Below, piece after piece: positions 21,455 to 32,150 of a DNA stretch of 64,000 nt. The position numbers and the translations under genes were made by a program. This DNA comes from Atrina japonica. Its lineage: Eukaryota > Mollusca > Bivalvia > Pterioida > Pinnidae. The DNA lies in NCBI GenBank assembly GCA_030159075.1, contig BROG01000347.1, forward strand, positions 455,501 to 519,500. The letters run 5' to 3'. The notes beneath the pieces were generated by a model. It was not told the DNA's origin. It saw only the letters and a program-made list of their open reading frames with translations, and did no database searches. How positions within the stretch are numbered: the stretch's first letter is position 1; each line of letters begins with the position of its first letter.

Positions 21455-22656
21455 CAATCCGTCGAGTATCGAGGAAAATCAAACGTTGACCATTCGCTTC
21501 CCCAACCGAAGTGAAAACGACGTGATCGTTCCCAGAAGTACAAGACTATGTTTCGATATGGAAGTAGAAATCAAAGAAGGTGATCTTGCTAAAACAGGTG
21601 TCTATAATAATTTGGGACGTAACATCGTCAAGAAAATAGAGATCAAGATTTCGGGAAATACCGTTCAAACCATCGACGATGCGGATAAATTTTTAATCTA
21701 CAACGATCTTTGGAAAATGGAGAGACGAAATATGGCCTATCAAGGAGTACAGAGTAATGATCTAAATATTTTAAGAGCGAAACCCATCGGATTTAAAATG
21801 CCGCTTGATAGTAGCGAAGACTACGAAATCGCCGCGGCCTTCGGTAATAGGTTTTGTATTCCCTTGGATTTCGAAATTTTGGAAACGAGTGAGCCTTTTT
21901 ACCAGGCCGGATTGCATGATAGATTGGAATACATGTTGACGTTTAACGATGCTAAAAACGTTGTCTTGAAACCCGATGCCGACGACAATAAAACGGTCAG
22001 TTATAAGGTGAATAACATAGCTTTGGAGTTTGAAAAAATTACCGACACCGAGCTCGCCCGAAGCATTAGGCAGAGATATGGGAGAGACCATGTCTATTAC
22101 TTCAACCAGGTATTGCGATACCGTAAAACGACGATGAATAAAACTGATGCTGTGCTTAACTATCAAATAAACACTCCTGCACGCTCCCTCTCCGGAATTC
22201 TGTTCCTCTTCAAAGATATTTCTAAAAAAGATCCAGAAGAATTTTATAATCCGAGAATAACCAAGGTAGAAACGACGATAGAAGGCCAACCGAATCAGCT
22301 TTTCTCTGCCGGAATGAGACCCCATCACCAATTCGAAGAAATTAAGACGTTTTTCATGGCGGCATTAAATCGTGAAAAAAATAACAGATTCTGTGGCTAA
22401 AGAATTGATGTTGAGTGAGATGAGCTTGGGGCGATATCTGCGTAATAAATACGGGTTATGGATAGATTTACGGACGACACCAGAAAACTATCTACACGGA
22501 ACGGGTCGTAAACTTCAAAACATCAGCGAAGGTGTTTCCGTTCGAATAGAAAGAACCCCTGAAACCGATACCGATCCATTGGACGTTTACATTTTCGTCA
22601 TCAAAGACGGACAGATTAACATGTCGGACGGCCGTTTCGTGAACGTCATATCTTAA
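21366..22656 (+). pseudogene. MCP: Major capsid protein (double jelly-roll), one frame break
   Basis: The chosen start MNYGDILNPDRKLRLPHGIK is at 21366, after a TATAAAAAC word; an upstream in-frame ATG at 21270 only adds translated promoter sequence. The first piece runs to 22400, the second to 22656. Diagnostic stretches are LPHGIKGGRQSVTISHNPS near the N-terminus, VIVPRSTRLCFDMEVEI, IVKKIEIKISGN, YNDLWKMERRNMAYQGVQ, and, in the second piece, LRNKYGLWIDLRTT, HGTGRKLQNISEGVSV and VYIFVIKDGQINM. These are typical of the Polinton hexon-like capsid protein, which forms the shell of the predicted virion. The frame changes at a run of seven A (about 22377-22383). The packaging ATPase follows 26 bp downstream, the usual pairing. 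Confidence 0.95.
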
Positions 22657-22682
22657 AAATTTTTAAAAAGTGTTTTAAAAAA

Positions 22683-23317
22683 ATGTTTATCAAAGAACCT
22701 CATTCCGCCATGATAGTGGGTGCCACTGGTTGTGGGAAGACGGAGTTTGTCCTCGATTTGTTGGAAAACGAATATAAAGATTTCTTCGATAACATCGTGA
22801 TATTATGCCCTTCTATCGATTTTAACAGAGCGTATCGTTCCCGCGAATGGATAGGTGAAGATTTAAGACATCCTAAAGACGAACGCGTCGTCATCGTCAA
22901 CCCCGTTTCAATGAAAACGGGAAAAGAGAAATTACAGGAAATGTTGCGATCTTTCTATGAAAAATATAAAGGCAACTCAACATTATACATCATAGACGAT
23001 TGTTCGGCAACGAAACAGATGAAAAAGAAGGCGGACGCTTTATCCATGTTGGCATTTTCGGGAAACATGCAAACCAATCCGTGTGGATATTAACACAAAG
23101 ATATAATAGTGCGTCAAAAGATTTTCGTACACAGGTCAAGTGGGTTGCGCTCTTCTATACCAAAGATAAGTTTAGCTACAACGAATGTTTGGACGAGAAC
23201 GACGTCGTCGAGGATGTGGAAGACAAACGAACCATAAAAAAGTTGTTGTCGCAACACAAACATTCTAAATTAATTTTATATACGGAGCAACCGACGGAGT
23301 ATAAATTTATGCAATAA
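22683..23317 (+). pseudogene. ATPase: Genome-packaging ATPase (A32/FtsK-HerA type), one frame break
   Basis: The ATG follows GTTTTAAAAAA. Residues 13-20 are a Walker A loop (GATGCGKT); residues 101-107 (LYIIDDC) are the Walker B strand with the two acidic residues. The frame changes near 23055-23065, around GGGAAACATG, and the second piece carries the sensor-like WILTQRYNSASKDFR and a conserved tail (KLILYTEQPTEYKFMQ) ending at 23317. A32-like ATPases pump DNA into preformed capsids in viruses with double-jelly-roll shells. It is the last gene before the right terminal repeat, and the start of the repeat is only 15 bp from its stop. Confidence 0.93.
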
Positions 23318-23332
23318 GTTATCTATCATCGC

Positions 23333-23541
23333 GATGTACGGGAAAAATTGAAATGACGTAAGTAAGAATATGTTATCTATTAATATCCATTTACCTGGTG
23401 ACTACCAGACCGTGAATAAGTTATATATCATCATCTATATATAACCGCGAGGAATTTACACTCTAACACATATGTAGTTTTTATACGGTTTAAATAGTCC
23501 CATATACCCTGAGTGGGGTGAAGTGGGGGACATATACTACT
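23333..23541 (-). repeat. Polinton right terminal inverted repeat
   Basis: About 209 bp, the reverse complement of 9593-9787. It carries an extra block of about 14 bp (roughly 23459-23473, ACTCTAACACATA) not found on the left. Confidence 0.95.
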
Positions 23542-23547
23542 CCCCCT
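23542..23547. repeat. Target-site duplication, right copy
   Basis: CCCCCT, identical to 9587-9592. Confidence 0.93.
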
Positions 23548-25200
23548 TTCCCGGTCGGAAAAACGGTTCCTGGTTAGAAACCCACCCAGGAAAATGGGCC
23601 TAGCATAGAATTTCCCTTTAAATAACAGCACTATTCCCTCATTAGATTTGTAGCTATTTACATGTATTCGTTTCATGTTAGTTTACCAGACTTCTGATCA
23701 ATCCATATAGACCCAACTAACAGAACAACTCCATTTTTTTTTAAAAAATGAAGTAGGGCCTACATGTGTTTGAAATTGAAAATCTAATATAAAAGTTAGA
23801 TACACTGAAGTATTTATCAACTTGAAATCGGGAAACAACTGAGGGAATTTTATCCAAGGGTAGTACTGATCAGTACTGACTTTGTGTATGGGATGGGGAA
23901 ATAATATGTTCGGGCATTTTTTCCCGATGGGCTATGCGGGGTTAAATCTATGCTAGAACACCAAGTTCCAATACTTGGACTGCATAGGGGAGTACGTGAG
24001 ATGGTTTGGCGGCTACAAGGTCCAACACGTAGGTTTTACCGGTTTAATTTCCTCCCATATTAACACCCCCTCGTGACAACATATAGCCAACGACAAACAT
24101 TTATATGCGTTGGTGTAAATTGTTAAATAGATAGGTTAATACATGTATCTATTACTTTGCAGTATATAAAAAATCAGATGTATCTTATAGCACTGAAATT
24201 TTGGATATAATTTATAGCAGTAGATTTTGTAAGGGGAAGTAACTCCTGAGACACTATTGATAATATCTGAAGTGTATATCATAATAATATACAAAAACTT
24301 TAACTGCGAGTATTTTAATACGTTTTATTTGGTGATACGGTGCATGGATATATTAAAAACAAATAAATAAGAAAAAAAATTGACATTAGAATTCTTTATA
24401 TATAAACTTATCGTTCATGGCTATAATTTTATTTGTCAGCTTCCTTTTCATCATTTCTCGGCTTATTAAAGCAAGAATTTACACATAAATAAAAAAAAAA
24501 CAAAGAAATAAATAATTTTCTGAGTCATTTTCAGTTTTAACCGTGTATTCGATATTTTCCTCCGTTTATATGCATTGAATTGGCACATGTGTAAATTTCA
24601 CTGCATGACCTCTTTTTATATCTTTTTTCTGTCTATTTTTAGAAAAATGCAATTCACACATGTTTAAAGCAGACGAAAGTAGCTGTAGGTGCAAAATAGA
24701 CGCGAAGATAATTTCCAAAGAATTACTTTATGTTTTTCATTTTATTTGAAATATTCAAGTGTTTAAATGCTAGAATAACGTTTATTACCATTTTCATTTA
24801 ATTTGCATCATTTGCATCTCAAATGTGATGACTCACAAATGCTTGTATCATTAGAAGGATTGATGTTCCGTTTTTTATTACCAGTGTTCTGCCAACCGAC
24901 GGCTACATCCAGTTGTACAGAATAATTAAAATTAGACTACGCTTTAATCTAGCACGTTTGTCACTCGTGTGTCGTGTGATTGTCTTCCGGAAAATATCAA
25001 TATTTATACATGTAATAAATAAAATCGATTACAACCCGTCGTGAGCCTCTGTACGTAAGGTCGTGGAATGACACAGTAAACCTTCTGGCGGCTAAGCCGA
25101 TACGAAACAAATAATGTTTCCGTAACAAACTATTCATTCTTTATTTAAACCGGGGAAGAGGGACAGTAAGTCATATACTTGTTGTGTATTTAAATGTCTT
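23548..25200. other. Host sequence without a recognisable gene; upstream region of the hydroxylase gene
   Basis: AT-rich, no exon recognised. A TATA-like TATTTAAATG lies at about 25187, some 40 bp before the hydroxylase ATG, and could be a core promoter. Nothing else stands out. Confidence 0.5.
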
Positions 25201-25230
25201 ACACGAAGTTTTTCGACTAAGCTCAGTAAA

Positions 25231-26169
25231 ATGTCTGTGGACAATGTAATAGTCAGTTTCGCACGATTCTTGAATGCTAGCGTGGAAGATGCTAGCGGTG
25301 TAATATCGGAAAATATAACCAGGAAATCGGCATCCCGGATTTTACAACCTATCTGGGATTTAAGAATTGGCAGGGAGGACTACATTGCTTCCCCTCTTTT
25401 CCCGGTTTTTCTCTCAATAGGGTTTTACTTCAGTTTCTGCACTCCTTTCATGATAGCAGATTTGTTGGGAAAACGGTTGCCATGGATGCATAAATTTAAA
25501 CTGCAAACGGAGACGGAAGTCACGTTATCTCAGATTTACGATACATTAAACCTTACTTTTTGGAACCACGTTCTATATATCCTCCCTGCCGCAGCTGGTC
25601 AGTGGATATGGACACCACCTACACCCCTGCCAAATTTCGCACCAACTCTTTGGGAATTCGTGTGGCACCAGGTGGCTAGTTTAATAGTGTTCGATTTCCA
25701 ATACTACGTGTGGCATTGGTCCCACCACAGAGTTCGATTTCTATATAGGCATATCCACGCAGTGCACCATCGTTACCACAGCCCATTCGTATGGGTCACA
25801 CAGTATCTCCACCCTTGGGAACTTATCACCGTCGGGTTTCTGACCACCACCAACTCGTGGTTTTTTAAGTGTCATCCAATGACCATTTGGTGCTACATGC
25901 TGGTCAGTATTATTGTCAGTGTCGAGGCTCATATTGGATACGAATTCCCGTTCTGTATGCATAACTGGTTTCCATTCGGACTGATTGGAGGCGCACCAAA
26001 ACACGACATGCACCATCTTAAGCCGCTGACTAACTTTCAGCCATTCTTCAACCACTGGGATAAGCTTTTTGGTAGTTTTTGTCCTTTCATGAAAGCGGGT
26101 GGAATAAAACCAAAGGCCCTCCTGGACTACGAGAGACGTCACAAAGAATCAAAACCAAAATGCCTTTGA
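25231..26169 (+). CDS. CH25H: Cholesterol 25-hydroxylase-like membrane sterol hydroxylase, single exon
   Basis: A 312-residue uninterrupted frame. It belongs to the fatty acid hydroxylase superfamily, di-iron enzymes of the endoplasmic reticulum membrane. The three histidine boxes are clear: H162-x2-HH166 (HWSHH), H176-x2-HH180 (HAVHH) and H258-x2-HH262 (HDMHH), with another likely ligand at H234. Hydrophobic segments lie at about 55-80, 108-124, 145-160, 195-212 and 217-235. The start [10 protein letters not shown] has a reasonable context (AAAATGT), and no better in-frame ATG lies upstream. Vertebrate CH25H is also intronless and about 270 residues; this one is longer at the N-terminus. Product specificity (25-hydroxycholesterol or another sterol) cannot be told from sequence. 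The gene lies about 1.7 kb from the Polinton and looks intact. Confidence 0.92.
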   Translation: MSVDNVIVSFARFLNASVEDASGVISENITRKSASRILQPIWDLRIGREDYIASPLFPVFLSIGFYFSFCTPFMIADLLGKRLPWMHKFKLQTETEVTLSQIYDTLNLTFWNHVLYILPAAAGQWIWTPPTPLPNFAPTLWEFVWHQVASLIVFDFQYYVWHWSHHRVRFLYRHIHAVHHRYHSPFVWVTQYLHPWELITVGFLTTTNSWFFKCHPMTIWCYMLVSIIVSVEAHIGYEFPFCMHNWFPFGLIGGAPKHDMHHLKPLTNFQPFFNHWDKLFGSFCPFMKAGGIKPKALLDYERRHKESKPKCL

Positions 26170-27364
26170 AATAGAAGAAAAAAACGAGACTTTAACCATC
26201 TGAGACAATGTCCCAATATCAACGTACAGAAAACTTTAAATATAACAGACATCGAAGTCCTCTACTGTCTCGTTTCTGTATTTTCGGTAAAGTATTAATA
26301 AGATTTTACTTTTATTTATTTATTTATTGTTTCATTATCAGGTTTTGTTGTTAAACATGGAACTTATTTTGACTCAGTTATTTACCCTGTAATCATTGTA
26401 AACTTCTTAAGGTGTAATTATTTGTTGTGATTTAGCGTCCAATTGAAATTCCTTTTGGCTTTTAAACACAGTAAGGTGTAAGATATCTGGCTCTTTAACT
26501 ATAAATAACAAAATCTATTCCACTTCTGAATAGTGGCGATATATCAAGTGTTTACTTACTTTGTGGTTCCAAAATATTTTCATGAGATTTCGGACAATCT
26601 TACTATTTTTTTTATACAGACCAGAGGTTGTTGAGGTACCTAGTACACTATCAACAGGTGTGCCTGTCTTATTTTTTTATTGTGGGTATAAACGCACACG
26701 CGAATAAAGTTTATAAATTGACATACCCCAGTCCTGTACCTTCTGTACCTGTGTTAACGTGCTTGAATCAAGACCATATAGAAATCGTAACAATTTTTGC
26801 TTTAACAAATATAAACTGAAACCCACCAACGATAAATTATAAAGTAAAGTTTGACTGTAAATGTTACGTTTGAGTGGGATTTCTTCTATCATTTTCACGG
26901 AGAAAATTTGGAGGATGCACATATCAATATTCATTCAACCATCCTAATTAATGTGAAAAGCGAATTTTGAACAATTCATAATTATATATAGACCGACTTT
27001 TTTAATTTTAAACGCCTCTGAAAATCAGAATTGTCTCCGGTAGTAAAATTTGCATATCCATTCGGTTTAAAAATCGGAAAGGTTTCATAATGACATCATT
27101 ATACCTCACCAAAACATTTCCAGAATCCCTATTAATATGAAAGATTATGAAAATGGTTTATTTTAGGTATGAATTCTTACCATTCAGATTTTTAAAAGAA
27201 TAGTAACAATTCCGAGTAATTTGAGGGGAAAATGGGTTGGAATACCATAAGGAAATCTTACGTCTAGACCCAGCTGGGACGCCACACTAAATGCCTGAAG
27301 CCTAAATTAATGTATCATTATCAAATATATGATCCAAATAATTCACCGCAACCCCCTTTACATC
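26170..27364. other. 3' flank of the hydroxylase gene; no other gene seen
   Basis: AT-rich with TTTATTTATTTATTG at about 26313-26327, an AU-rich element type word that may act in the mRNA 3' end. Possible polyadenylation signal AATAAA at about 26702. No coding region is supported. Confidence 0.45.
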
Positions 27365-27370
27365 TCCTAG

Positions 27371-27605
27371 GGATCTCCGTGGTCAGGTGGTTAGAGCATC
27401 GCACTTCGACACACGAAGTCTCTCACTTCTGGTCGGCGCAGGTTCGAGTCCCGCTGGAACCTAACGGCTGATTTGGTGAGAAAGTTTGCCAGTTTACTTA
27501 TGGAAGGCCGGCGGTCTCTTCCCGGTAACCAGGTTCTCTTCTCCATCATTACAAACTGGCTGCCACCATATTACAGAATACTTGTTTATTGTTGAGTAAA
27601 ATACC
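27371..27605 (+). repeat. tRNA-derived SINE, full-length
   Basis: The head has an A-box-like TGGTCAGGTGGTTAGAGC and a perfect B box GGTTCGAGTCC (27441-27451). A body follows (GAAAGTTTGCCAGTTT, then GGAAGGCCGGCGGTCTC), and a tail ends TTGTTGAGTAAAATACC. It shares its body with the truncated minus-strand copy at 8610-8790. Transcription by RNA polymerase III would be directed by the two boxes. Confidence 0.88.
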
Positions 27606-28600
27606 AATTGACAATTAGAAAACTTGACATCTAACCTCCAAGTCTTTAGTTTCTTTCTTTAAAAATTTTTAATCTCAACAAAACTTTAAATAAAACTTGA
27701 CCTTTCTGGTAGCTGATCTTAATTGTGTATTTAAACAGAAAATTAAACAACAAACGTTTTGTAATGTTAAAGGTGGTTTTGTTCATCTTTGTGTAAAATT
27801 GTTGACATTTATTTACACTACGCCTATGTCAATGTGGTATGTTGGATCAAGTAATTAAAGGACTTTAGTGTTTACATAGCAGCTTAAAATTCTTTTCTAC
27901 AAGACTTAATAACATTACAATACATTGTATTATATTGAAGTGAAGTATAAATTATATCTACATTATATATTAACAAAAAATCATATCATCCAACAATAAC
28001 AACAAGAAAAATGACAAAAATAAAAGCAACTGATTACTGAATTTGATTACACTCAAGATCACATAATTATGTGACATATGGAGGATAACACCTACAGTAC
28101 TTGACATAAGTTTACAGCACGATGCCTTTACATCTTGTACATAAGACAATGTTGTGATATATAAAATATAAAATAGTAATTATACATGTAAATATATATC
28201 TATGCGAATTTCTTAAATATAATAGAAATAAAAATACACAAATTGTTCTATACTTTAACAGAAAAATTATTTAAAAGGTCATGAAATTTTATAACAAGTA
28301 CATTCCAGTAAATAATGAAACTGGTCATTTCTCCAACACAGGTTAAACTTTCTATTTTTCTCTACTGATGTTATGCCAGTGTCCAGTTTTTATTAAGAAG
28401 TTTGTGATTGGTTGTCCGAAATTTTGTCAAAATAATTCTATTTTTAGTAGGTACAATTTAAAGATATTTTTCAAGTGAAGGAGAAGTTTTGAATTGTATA
28501 TTATGCATTTCTTCCAGTTTTGAACTGATAAACTCAAGTTTGTTTAGCCTGGTCAGAGAGTCTAATTTTCAATGTGGCATTAAGCCACTTTGTATTAAGA
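27606..28600. other. Host sequence without a recognisable gene
   Basis: AT-rich sequence; nothing coding and no repeat that I can define. Confidence 0.5.
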
Positions 28601-28604
28601 GGTG

Positions 28605-29010
28605 TTTAACAACAATGATAATAACAGCCTCAGTAACAACAATATTAAGAATAAAATAATTACTATTACAATAGCAACAATGATAATAACAGCCTCAGTA
28701 ACAACAATATTAAGAATACAATAATTACTATTACAATAGCAACAATGATAATAACAGCCTCAGTAACAACAATATTAAGAGTAAAATAATTACTATTACA
28801 ATAGCAACAATGATAATAACAGCCTCAGTAACAACAATATTACAAAGAAAATAATTACTGTAACACTAGCAACAATGATAATAACAGCCTCAGGAACAAC
28901 AATATTAAGAAGAAAATAATTACTATTACAATAGCAACAATGATAATAACAGCCTCTATAATAATTACAACTTTAGCAGCAACACCATTTAGTAGAAAAT
29001 AATTACCAGA
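28605..29010. repeat. 65-bp tandem repeat array, about six copies
   Basis: Units contain AACAATGATAATAACAGCCT followed by CAGTAACAACAATATTAAGA; spacing is 65 bp. It continues at 29020-29100 into a shorter AGAGTAACAACAAATACAAT repeat. Confidence 0.92.
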
Positions 29011-29129
29011 AATAATAACAACAATAAGAGTAACAACAAATACAATAAGAGTAACAACAAATACAATAAGAGTAACAGCAAATATATTTTGAGTAATAAC
29101 AATAAGGGCAGCACAAACTGATACCTAAC

Positions 29130-31020
29130 AATACAGAGAATGCAGTTGAAATGATTGTAAACAAGCATGAGAAAAGGGATTTTAGGTTTTATAAACACAG
29201 GACAACCCTGGAATTTTATTGCTAACATGCTCTGGTTGTATAGACTGGGGTTTATATCCACATTGAAAGAAGCTACCAACAAGAAGGCTCCAGAATGGAG
29301 AAATAATGAAATTTTATGTTCATTAAATACTCCACCCTGCTCAATTGCAACTCTGCATTTAATTGTCTCTAAGCGTCCTAAACTTTTTAGATCAAAGAAG
29401 TTTATTCAAAATAGTTTAATTTTCTAATTTTCTAAAAGTTTTGAAAATGTAAGATTTCTCCCCAAAAGTTCCTTTTCTCATAGTTTGTCAGATATATATA
29501 TATATATGTATACTTTATGTTTTTTGTAGAGTATAATTATTTTATCAAAACATGATGCCCTATTGTCTCAGTTTACATTTCAATGAGGAACCAATTTTAA
29601 AATGGTATATTTGATGGACAAGTGTTATATAAATGTGTATGCAATCTAAATGAAGAAATCTTTGAGTATGTAAATCACAAAATCAAAATTGTTAGTTTCC
29701 TCTGTATATTTCATATAAATCCAAAATTTATCAAAACATTTATGGGGAGTCATTTCTAAATCAATTTTGATAAAACTTTTAACATGAACATTTTCAGTTT
29801 TCAAGATTCAGCAATTTTATCAGAAAGTGAATTTCTTTGGGTTTTGTTTTCATATTAACACATATCAAAAAGAGGCATGAAAATTTTGTATCTTACATAA
29901 TTCTTCAGTACCACAATATGAAACAATGAAAATTCATAAATAAAACAACACAAACTTGAAAACATCAATGAAAATATTGTTGAAATTGAAAGGAAATGAC
30001 TTTGTATTAGTTTTTTTTAATGAGATTTGATATGAAATGTACATGTAATTTTGTACTATAATTTCGTTTTTGTCTGTATTTGACAGGGGTCAACAATAAG
30101 GAAAATTTCCACTTGTCCTGCAGGACAAGTAGTACTGAAATCTTCTTGTTTAAATGCAAAAATGACTTGTCTGAAAATGGAGTGTAACATTTAAAGATAT
30201 TATTTTGTGTTTAAAACAAGAATAGTATTTATTGAATTATTTCACCTGTTCATTTTGGACAAATGAGAAGTAACATATACTTGTCCAAACCCAAAATGGA
30301 CTTGTCCTTGACAACCGGAAAAACATTAATGTTGAACCCTGTTTGACATACATTGTGTGCAGTTTTTATAAGTTAGTGGCAGAATGTAGTACTGTAAATT
30401 GCTGAGAGATTAATTTTAATCAGTAATCTATCAAAATGTTATAATCTGTAAGTTATTGAAATGTTGATTTTCATCATTTAAGTTTCAAACTCTGTAATCT
30501 GTTTCAGCATTGAAGTTGACTTTTAAAGGTGTTCTTTCACATACATTTAATGTTTTGAGTCAAAATTTTATTTTCAATCAATATCATATATTTTTGGTAA
30601 TAATTTGAGAGTTAAGTATAAAGTTAGTTTAATTTACTAAACTTTTTTTTCTGTATGGATTTTATACAGTTATAATTAGAAACCCACAAACCACTTAGAA
30701 CTTGGAGATATTTTTCACCCTTCTGTGTTTTCATTGGGATACAATTTTTTTTTAAATAATGCATTGCATATCTTTTAAGCAAAAAGACAAATTTTTGGTA
30801 AAACAAAAATCACAATTAAATATATTTTTTATAAAAGTTCTTTAAAGAACACCTTTGAAATTTTAAAGAATCAAACAGTGCATTATTTTTACTACTATTT
30901 TTGTGTGTAGTTATTGTATTTTTAGATTTTCCAGTTTTACTTTTCTGTTAAGATTGTGGTTATATTTGAAGTTTTTTTCTGGTACAACTATGGATATAGA
31001 AGGCATTGTGTCGGCATGGA
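29130..31020. other. Host sequence without a recognisable gene; contains a perfect 20-bp palindrome
   Basis: No coding region is supported. At 30111-30130 ACTTGTCCTGCAGGACAAGT is a perfect palindrome; related ACTTGTCC words lie at about 30283 and 30301, with the pair spanning about 30085-30345. This may be the remnant of an interspersed element. Confidence 0.5.
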
Positions 31021-31322
31021 CCTTGTAATGACGTCTCCTATCTATGGAAACTGATACAAAGTCTAGATTTTTCTTATCGTGTATCTTCAGAACAACTATG
31101 TTTCTGTTTTTTGATGATTTAATATTCATACATTTAAGTTGTGATTTACATTTGATGTTCGTTAATGAGTTAACCGTCATTTTTTTCTTATACTTTGCCT
31201 GATAGTCCCAAGGTAGTTTTGTAATGACGTGCTTTTTTGCACCGAAAGAGAGCTACCATTCTAACAGGATTTTTGTTTTGTTTTTACATTTTCATGAAAT
31301 TCACATTATTGCATATATATAT

Positions 31323-31702
31323 CTACTTGCACCGACGGAGGCCAAAGTCATCGTCGTTAAACCACGGTCCGGAATCGCTATGCTCGTTCCTACTGGTGGT
31401 CTCATGCATCCGAAATCTCTCTTAGCTAATGAATATTTATAAGGAGTAGGTGTTGTCTGATTTATCCAATCACAGTAGCTGTGATCGACAACGGTCTGTT
31501 GAGCCAATACAGTTCTGAAATTGTTTACAAGCCTCGATCTTATTGGTTGAGGAATACGAGCACCGTTTACTCGCACTGGCTGATGCTTCATGAATAATAA
31601 GATATGTACGAGAAATTTCGGTCTAATGACCGCACGGGTAGGAAAGAGGATAGCGATTCCGGGTCGTGGTTTTATGACTATGGACCAAAACTTGCAATAT
31701 AG
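31323..31702. repeat. Imperfect inverted repeat (MITE-like or bidirectional promoter)
   Basis: The left arm near 31354-31440 (AAACCACGGTCCGGAATCGC) and the right arm near 31588-31680 (GCGATTCCGGGTCGTGGTTT) are inverted relative to each other. The similarity extends inward to CCGAAAT and TGAATAATAA words. Each arm holds a short outward-reading frame: 31323-31409 on - (28 codons, with SDSGPWFNDDD) and 31604-31702 on + (32 codons, with SDSGSWFYDYG). The middle holds CCAATCA and TTATTGG words and a TATTTATA. A related sequence is at 53945-54111. Confidence 0.55.
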
Positions 31703-32130
31703 TTACCCTTTTCATAGTTCTGAATGACGCGCTCAAAGGGCGCCGACGGGGAACTACTAAGGTAACCTAGAGAGCTAGATCTATTTGCCTTTTTGCCTTT
31801 TGCAGCTCTTAATGACGTGCTGTTTTGCACTGATGGGAGCTACCATAAGCACTCTTTATGAGCCCGGTTTGCATATTAGGGTCAAGGGGAGCTGGTATTT
31901 GTACGTAGCTCATTGAGTGTCTAAAGGTAGTGCTGATGAAGTGCTCTCTATGCACCGACGGGGAACTGCCATCGGAGAACTCGTATTTAGTATTTATCTC
32001 GCCGAGTCCTTGCTGTGGCGACAAGAAGCTACCGTTGGCAGAGAGATACTAGGAATGCTTTGACCGTCATAACATACCTGTTACTCAGGTTACTGTTGTA
32101 ATATCGCTGTTTATTGACATATTTGCACCA

Positions 32131-32150
32131 CTCGACTTCCCGAGGTCGAG
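32131..32150. repeat. Short perfect-stem hairpin
   Basis: CTCGAC and GTCGAG are separated by 8 bases. It lies inside the hairpin array but lacks the ATGAC core. Confidence 0.6.

Larger units (their letters stand above)
9593..23541. mobile_element. Maverick/Polinton DNA transposon, complete, 13.95 kb
   Basis: The element runs from AGTAGTATATGTCCCCC to its reverse complement. It has terminal inverted repeats of about 200 bp, AG/CT termini and a perfect 6-bp target-site duplication. It encodes the defining Polinton set of family B DNA polymerase, retroviral-type integrase, double-jelly-roll capsid protein and packaging ATPase, plus about twelve smaller genes in a compact arrangement with overlaps of a few bases. 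At about 14 kb it is at or slightly below the usual 15-20 kb. No adenain-like protease was recognised. Many genes contain single-base frame breaks. Polintons are thought to replicate by protein-primed synthesis and integrate through their integrase, and the capsid genes suggest a virus-like phase. Intact ends and duplication suggest a fairly recent insertion. Confidence 0.97.

Noticed and set aside
21771..22331. 186-codon open frame on the minus strand
   Set aside because: Antisense shadow of the capsid gene with no recognisable motif.
28605..29010. Possible CRISPR array
   Set aside because: Repeats are contiguous without unique spacers and the context is animal DNA; these are minisatellites. 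The same holds for the other arrays.
31212..31257. True SECIS element
   Set aside because: The ATGA...GA core fits, but the inner helix is too short and the apical adenines are missing; no selenoprotein frame lies upstream.
31932..31958. Hammerhead ribozyme (CTGATGA before a short helix)
   Set aside because: The required GAAA after the helix and the cleavage-site stem are missing, and the other six hairpins do not have CTGATGA.
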